NCBI GenBank assembly: GCA_007258455.2
Contig: VDFB02344295.1
Span: 62,001-126,000, forward strand
DNA from: Sequoia sempervirens
Lineage: Eukaryota; Streptophyta; Pinopsida; Cupressales; Cupressaceae
Direction of reading: 5' to 3'
DNA length: 64,000 nt
The notes under the pieces are model-generated. The model was not told the DNA's origin, searched no databases, and worked only from the letters and a program-made list of their open reading frames with translations. The translations under genes and the position numbers were made by a program. Numbering within the stretch: position 1 is the stretch's first letter; each line of letters begins with the position of its first letter. Of the stretch, positions 57,541 to 64,000 are shown one piece after another.

Positions 57541-58690
57541 AGTTTTAGGACACCCTACCAAAGACCCAGTCACCTAGGGGCGACCAAGTTCCTCTACACG
57601 TGCTAAATCCAACTTTTGGCGGTAGGTAGACATAAGTTTGTACTTTCCAAATTCATCTGAAAATTACTATTTTCATTTGTTTATTTCCCAGAAATTGCAT
57701 TTACATATTAGGTCATATAGTCTAATCAAGTCAATTATTTCAAATCATTTCCAACTCATTCCTAAGAATCAAAAGGATCTGATCCAAGTCTGATTGAATC
57801 ACCTCTTTGGTTGAAATTCAATCTATGCACCTTGTTGATTTGCATCGTAATGAAATCCTAGAAATGTTGGAACATTGACCTTAGGTTTGGAAATTAAACT
57901 TAAGGCCACCCACATTTTTATGTTTCAGTTACAATTTTTAGTTGATATAAGTTTAAATGTAATTTTGTAGTTGTTGTAGTGGTTTTCAATATAATATTTC
58001 CAATTCATTGTGTTTTAAGATTACTATTGCAATATATTTGTTGTATTCCAACTCTCCTTGGAAAGATGACATAAATTCTAAAATAAATTTATAAATTGTG
58101 GGCATTCTTATTTATCTGAGCTATCAATATTTTTGAAAAAAATATAAAAAGAAATATGGGTTTGTAAGTGCTACTTAAAATTTACAAATCTAAAATCTAT
58201 TTGTTAAGAATAATTCATTGGGCTCATTAGAGATCTTTAGGCATGTGAGAGTGAACCCATATTCTAGACATTCAAAATTTAAATTAACCACTTTCTATTA
58301 GTCATTATGAACTAACTTGACACATGTTTGTGTGACATGTTGCTATTTTTTAGTATTTAAATATTTTAATGTGTTGTTAATTCATATGTTGGACTTCAAG
58401 GAGAAAATCATTAGAACACATTTCAATTTATGAAGGGACAAATAATCATATATACATATTTTTTTATATAAACCACCTACATGCTTTTGCATATGTGGTC
58501 TTTGTTATCATTCCTCGTCATTAACTTGGTTCGACAAGGGGGTTGACCTATCATAACACATTCCCTATTGAGTTGAAGATCTCCTAAACATGTTTGTAAA
58601 CATTGTTGAAAACAGAGGTAATTATGTAGCTTTAAAATTTGTAAAACTCTGAGATTGTAGATCTAATTAAGTGTTCTTTGTTAAAAATTC
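57541..58690. other. AT-rich DNA, no gene recognised
   Basis: No long frame, element end or RNA gene was seen. Confidence 0.45.
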
Positions 58691-59093
58691 TTTGTGGATG
58701 ATTATCTGTTTAGATTAATTTTACCACTTGTAGAATTAGACAGAAGATTGTAGAAGAATGAGACAAGAAGATAGAAGTAACACAACATATATGTGGAGAA
58801 ACCCTTTTGGGAAAAAACTCCACCGCCAGAATCAATAGTGCTTGTATTATTTAACCTTAGAACAATATTACAATAACACTGTATCAATCCTTGATTGAGA
58901 TGCTTCTTTTTCCTTCAAAAATTCTTCACAACCTGCAATAAACTCTGATAAAACTCTCTTCAACTTGCTGCAATTAATAGACAATAGCGAGCCTTGAAAA
59001 CACCAAAGATTTTTTAATTACAAAGCACAAAGCCTCCTCTCAAAAACCTGCGCCTATTCCTTGCAAGTAGAGTTTCAAAGTGTAACAAGAAGT
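58691..59093 (-). repeat. Fragment of a copia-type LTR, cut by the next element
   Basis: A stretch near 58790-58830 (gtggagaaacccttttggga) resembles the conserved block of the minus-strand copia LTRs in this window (gtggaaaccctttcggga near 31258, atggaaaccctgttagggg near 53852 and 59259). The sequence stops at the LTR start at 59094, suggesting the later element inserted into it. The outer end was not found. Confidence 0.4.
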
Positions 59094-60342
59094 TGTTGGC
59101 AACACAAAGGCAGACAATTGAGAGGGGGGGTGAATCAGTTGTCATAGAAATTCAAAACTTATTCAACTTGTTAACCTTATTCTCAGATCTGATAATTAAC
59201 CATGAAAGAATAAATCATCAATACATAGAAACACACATAACACCAATATTTTTTACATGGAAACCCTGTTAGGGGAAAAACCACAGTGGAGGTCAGTCCA
59301 TAAAATTATACCCTGTTAAAAGTATAATGAAAATGAAATATGGGGAATGCACATGCATTCAGGCACACTTCCTAGAGCTCACTACTCAATTACAAAGGAA
59401 GACACAATGTCTTACAGAAAGATTTAGATTACAACCATCTAGCTTTTGAATTGAGAAAATAGCATCTCCTAATGCCTGATTATAGTTCTAGTGAAGCACA
59501 TAAACACTTCTTCAATCTTCTTCACTCCCCTTCACACTCTACTCTGCCTTCGAATGATATTCACACATACACACACAAAAGCACACTCTGGTATTCACTC
59601 GCACCACCAATTTGAATAAACAATCACTCTTATATATATCCACAATAAGAAATTTCATCCCTTCATGTCAAATTCAACAAAATAATAAAATGAATATAAA
59701 TTGTCAGCCCAAAACATTTAAGATTAACAATGCAAATCAACCAAGGTCGGCCATAACTTAGTGAAGACCCAAATCAACATCTCCAACATGAAAAACACTT
59801 CAATTAATTAATCCTCAAAGATCCAAAAAATGCTACAAACACCATGTCGGCCAAGAACAAAAAAAACATGAACACATAAGGTAAAGTTGCCAACCACGAG
59901 CACAACGATCAATGTAGACGTGCAACAAAGATAGAGAATGATCTAGAAACATCCAAAAACATCACGAATCACTAGAGAAGCATCCACAACCATTGAACTA
60001 ACTAAAATCACATCATCTTTAATCAACAACACCAACTGAAGCAACAAAAAAAATGTCAGAATGTAAATCTTCATAACTCGATCAAATCTTCACGCGGATC
60101 TCTAAAACTTGACATGGATAAACTATATACACTCAGAAAAAAACCCTTTAGTCCACAACCTCTGATCATTAGCGTACAAAACTTACCAAAATATTGGACT
60201 TCACTTCACTACTGACAACCTGCAACTCATTTATTACAATTTTCTCAATATACTCGACATATACAAATTCTAATGAATTAACGCTAATAGTGTTGACATC
60301 AATGACAACCACATATCAGCAGCACAACCACAACATCCAACA
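59094..60342 (-). repeat. 3' LTR of the autonomous copia element
   Basis: 1249 bp, tgttggcaaca...catccaaca. A minus-strand TATA-like ATATATAAGAG lies near 59628. Shared blocks with the LTR at 53694 include catggaaaccctgttagggg, aatgcacatgcattcaggca and acctagagctcact-type sequence. Confidence 0.85.
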
Positions 60343-60356
60343 ATCTCCCCCTTTGG
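60343..60356 (-). promoter_or_regulatory. Polypurine tract of the autonomous copia element
   Basis: The complement reads CCAAAGGGGGAGAT, directly before the 3' LTR. Confidence 0.88.
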
Positions 60357-60688
60357 CATTGATGGTAACACATGATGTGAAAAACACCATCAATGCAACT
60401 AAATCTTGACACTTACTCCCCCTTAGGTTCTGACTCATTTTATCCTAAACTTTTTCATGCAACTCTTCTCCCCACATGACTCTTCTTTTTAGATAATTCA
60501 CTATTTTTCACATGACTCTTCTCCCCCTTTGACATCAATGACAAAGATTTCTAAGCTCCACACAAACTCTGAACCACATATCTGAACATCTAACTACTTC
60601 GCCTAAGTAGCAGCCACCACAACATCAGTCTAAAACAAGACATGACCATGAAATGCACAGACTGATGCAATGCAATACGTCCTTAGTT
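60357..60688 (-). other. 3' untranslated region of the copia element
   Basis: About 330 bases between the pol stop and the polypurine tract. No further ORF (for example an env-like gene) fits here. Confidence 0.7.
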
Positions 60689-63600
60689 CTAATTAGGAGG
60701 GGTAATCACCCCTAACTTCCTTCTGAGATACTCAAAAGTATCCTTAGGCAACGGCTTGGTAAAGATGTCTGCAATCTGCTCCTTAGTAGGCACATACTCC
60801 AGTCTGACTTCCTTTTTACTTACCTTCTACCTCAAAAAGTGAAACTTAATAGATATATGCTTTGTCTTTGAATGCAACACCAAATTCTTAGAAATGTTAA
60901 TGGCACTTGAATTATCACAAAATATAGCAATAGGCTCATCATATACAACTCTGATATCCTTTATCATCTGCTTCATCCATAATAGTTGAGTACAATTGTT
61001 AGCAACAACAATGTATTTGGACTCTGCAGTAGATAAGGAAATGACATTCTACTTCTTACTTAACCATGAAATCAACTTCTTACCTAAGAAAAATGCTTCA
61101 CCACTAGTACTTTTCTTGTCATTTACATCTCCTACCCAATTAGCATCAGTAAAGGCACTCAAAGTAAGATCACCATCTTTAGGATACCATAGGCCAAAGT
61201 CAATTGTTCCCTTCAAGTATCTAAAAATTCTCTTCACAACAGTCACATTAGATTCCTTCGGATCAGCTTGAAATCTTGCAACAATACATACAACATTCAT
61301 GATATCAGGCCTAGTTTGAGTTAAGTACAACAATCCACCAATCATTGATCTGTATCTTGTCTGATTTGCTTTCAGAGAATTATCTTTTGTTGTCAACTTG
61401 CATCTAGTCACCATGGGTGTACCAACCGGATTTGAATCTTCCATACCGAACTTCTTCAGCAATTTCTTCACATACTTGGACTGAGATATAAAAATCCCTT
61501 TATCTAACTGAGTAATTTGTAATACCAAAAATAATTTCATCTTACCAATCATAGACATCTCAAATTCATTATGCATCTCATTAGAAAACTTCATGCACAA
61601 ACCATCATCTCCTCCAAAAATGATATCATCAACAAATACTTCAACAATCAAATCTTTATTATGATCAATCTTGAAATACAGATTACTATTGACAATACCT
61701 TTGTTAAATCCAAGCTTTAGAAAATACTTTTCCAATCTTGCATAACATGCTCTAGGGGCTTGCTTGAGTCCATACAGTGCTTTCTTCAACTGACATACCA
61801 TATCTCCCTTATCAGTCAACTAAAATCCATCAGGTTGCTCAGCATACAATTCTCCTTCCAATTCGCCATTTAGAAAAGCTGATTTGACATCCATCTGATA
61901 AACCTTGTAATCTTTGTAAGTAGGATAAGCAAGAAATAATCTTACAGCTTCAATTCTAGCAACAGGGTTAAAAGTCTCTTCAAAATCAATTCCTTCCATC
62001 TGAGAATATCCTTTACATACCAGTCTTGCTTTATTTCTAACCACTTCACCTTGCTCATTTAGTTTGTTTCTAAAGACCCATTTGGTTCCAATGGAATTCT
62101 TGTCCTTAGGTTTGGGAACAAGAATCCATGTATCATTCTTTTCAATCTGTTTTAACTCCTCTTTCATTGCTTCAACCCAATGTTCATCCTTACATGCTTC
62201 ATTCACACTAGTAGGCTCAGTCTTTGAAATCAAGCAATATTCTTCTACAATATTTCTCCTATTTGGACACCTTTGTTCTTATCACCTATAATATGTTCTT
62301 TTGAATAATTCAATCTTACATACCTCAAATTCTTCTTAGGATGTTCTTCAATTTTAGGCTCTCGTGTTCTCTCTTTTGCGCTTCCACTAGTTTCTCCTTC
62401 TTCTTTATTCTCCCAATTCACTAGATTGATTTGCACTTGATTTGTAGTTTGAACTTGTTTTCCTTTGTTTGTACTATCATCCTGATCATCATAGTCATAT
62501 CCACAAGTTTTGGATGGTGTACCTAAGTCTTCATCAACCCTAACATTTGCATTTTCAACTATTTTCCTCAATCTTTTATTGTAACACCGGCAGGCCTTGT
62601 CATTAGTAGAATAACCCAAAAAGATACCTTCATCACTCCTAGCATCAAGCTTTCCTATGTCTTCATCTTTCTTGATATAGCATTTGCTTCCAAATATCTT
62701 GAAATATTTAGCGGTAGGATTTTGACCAGTCCATAGCTCAAAAGGGGTCTTACCAGTATCACCCTTGATTTGTACCCAGTTGAGTGTGTACACAACAGTA
62801 CTCACAAATTCTCTCTAGTAGATATGAGGGACATTTCCTTCCAGCATCATAGTTCTAGCAACATCTTCAATAGTTTTGTTCTTCCTTTCCATAACTCCAT
62901 TTTGTTGAGGGGTCCACGGTGCAAATAATTCTCTTTATTCCATGTTCTACACAAAATAATTAAATTCACCAGAAGTGAATTCACCACCTCTATCTAATCT
63001 CAGACATTTAATCTTCAAACATGTCTCAGCCTCAACCATAGCCTTAAAGATATTGAACTTTTCCAATGCTTCAGATTTCTCCCTTAAGAAAGCAACCCAT
63101 ACCATTCTAGAATAATCATCAATGAGTAACATGAAATACCTGTAACCTTGTAGACTTCTGACCTTAGAGGGATCACACAAATCAATATGCACCAATTCTA
63201 ACAATTCATTTGAACAATGCTTTTTACTCCAAAAAGAAATTCTAGTTTGCTTTCCTAGTTGACATTCCTTGCATATGGCATTAGTAGGTTTCACCAACTT
63301 GGGTAGATCTCTCACAGCCTTAGTAGAACTTATCTTGACAATATTATAAAAGTTAACATGACACATTCTCCTATGCCATAACCAAATTTCATCAACTTGA
63401 GCAATCAAACAACTTTTACTAGTAGCACTTAAGTGAAAGATATTACCTTTTGTTTTTGTACCTAATACAATTTTATTTCTGGAACTCAATATTTTGTACT
63501 TTCCATCCTTGAACAGAAGATTGTATCCCTTATCAACCATCTGACCAACACTCAAGATTATTCTCCAAGCCTTCCACATTCAAAACATCATCAATAGTAT

Positions 63601-64000
63601 GCTTACCATCAAGAGAAATGCATCCTCTTCCACGAATCACACTGGCTGTATTATCACCAAATCTCACAACACCACCATCATATTTTTCCAAGCTTACAAA
63701 CTTACTTTTGTCTCCTATCATATGATGTGAACATCCACTGTCAATCACCCATTCATCTTTCTCTTCAACTCAAGCAGCTAGGGCTTTCTCCACAGTTGTA
63801 CAACCAGTAGATTCAGTAGATACAGGATTATTTTCCTTGATAGCAATAAATACCCATTCATCATCGCTTCTATTTCCTTTATCAGATTCATAATCTGTCA
63901 CACCTTCATCAACAACGTAATAATACTTCTTCTGAAATCTAGGCTTGTTATGTCCTGGTTTAGGAGTTCTTTCCGGACACCTTGATGCAAAATGACCTAT
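60689..64000 (-). pseudogene. Copia pol polyprotein, nearly intact, 5' end outside window
   Basis: On the minus strand, a knuckle end (GHFASRCPERT) at the window edge leads to protease with VIDSGCSHHM (catalytic Asp kept) near 63745. Integrase follows: LWHRRMCHVN..CKECQLGKQ, then IDLCDP, LLIDDYSRM and RLDRGGEF. RT (62233-61500) shows [23 protein letters not shown] and FVDDIIFGG, where Phe replaces the usual Tyr before VDD. RNase H (61150-60780) shows TDANWVGD, TAESKY and TKHISIKFH. The end IADIFTKPLP..LGV and stop lie at 60689-60691. Frameshifts occur near 63560 and 62240. In-frame stops lie at 62943, about 62816, 61820, 61049 and within the RNase H tail (near 60830). It would make cDNA and integrate it if intact. 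Confidence 0.92.

Larger units (their letters stand above)
59094..64000 (-). mobile_element. Autonomous-type copia retrotransposon, cut by window end
   Basis: It comprises the 3' LTR (59094-60342), a polypurine tract, and pol running back to a gag zinc knuckle at the window edge. All enzymatic domains are present and only mildly damaged. The left flank is gaagt (59089-59093); the partner duplication and the 5' LTR lie outside. Its LTR shares long blocks with those of the 7.2-kb pol-less element, making it or a relative the likely enzyme donor. Confidence 0.88.

Noticed and set aside
60996..61271. 91-codon plus-strand frame
   Set aside because: It is antisense to the copia RNase H and RT frame and has no independent support.

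Overview
The window looks like intergenic DNA from a large, repeat-rich seed-plant nuclear genome. The evidence is spliced plant genes, plant-type Ty1/copia and Ty3/gypsy elements primed by initiator tRNA-Met, a plant hAT element, a tRNA-derived SINE and AT-rich decayed DNA. Many solo LTRs nested in very old elements, and almost no host genes in 64 kb, would fit a gymnosperm. That assignment is inference, not something the sequence proves.

Layout. 0.6-1.4 kb: decayed copia gag. 1.85-5.33 kb: a nearly complete hAT transposon with a perfect 8-bp target duplication and a three-exon transposase carrying one visible premature stop. 5.3-7.5 kb: AT-rich DNA with a possible minus-strand LTR promoter. 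7.55-17.3 kb: Ty3/gypsy element 1 (minus strand, very old). A SINE sits in its reverse transcriptase, and its gag is split by an 864-bp solo LTR that is itself split by a complete 5.75-kb copia element. 17.5-35.4 kb: a second minus-strand gypsy assembly with 1.8-kb LTRs at both sides (17530-20638 and 33570-35385). It is broken by a 1.29-kb solo LTR (18131-19421), a 4.63-kb solo LTR in the RNase H region (22516-27145), and a copia-type LTR (from 28697) that contains a 2.4-kb solo LTR (28731-31146). 36.0-41.0 kb: copia RNase H remnant, LTR pieces and a clean 1.38-kb solo LTR (39606-40984). 42.7-43.1 kb: the only recognisable host gene, the first two exons of a plastid-type 2Fe-2S ferredoxin-like protein (minus strand). 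The cysteine-bearing exon is not visible. 44.7-46.4 kb: an unknown retroelement-like ORF and an LTR-like promoter. 47.6-54.8 kb: a complete 7.2-kb non-autonomous LTR retrotransposon (minus strand). It carries a coiled-coil/zinc-knuckle gag remnant and a roughly 1000-codon reading frame of unknown function in place of pol. 59.1-64.0 kb: the 3' LTR and nearly whole pol of an autonomous copia element (minus strand) whose LTR and polypurine tract resemble those of the 7.2-kb element, so it is a plausible helper.

The gene content is almost entirely mobile DNA. The most informative structures are the nests. At two sites the broken gypsy reading frame can be followed across an insertion with one copy of the target duplication removed, which fixes element ends and relative ages. 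The strongest candidates for something undescribed are the non-autonomous element with its long unknown ORF, and the 4.63-kb solo LTR with an array of about 215-bp repeats, each with a GC-rich inverted-repeat core. All calls are by eye; no identities or database matches were computed.
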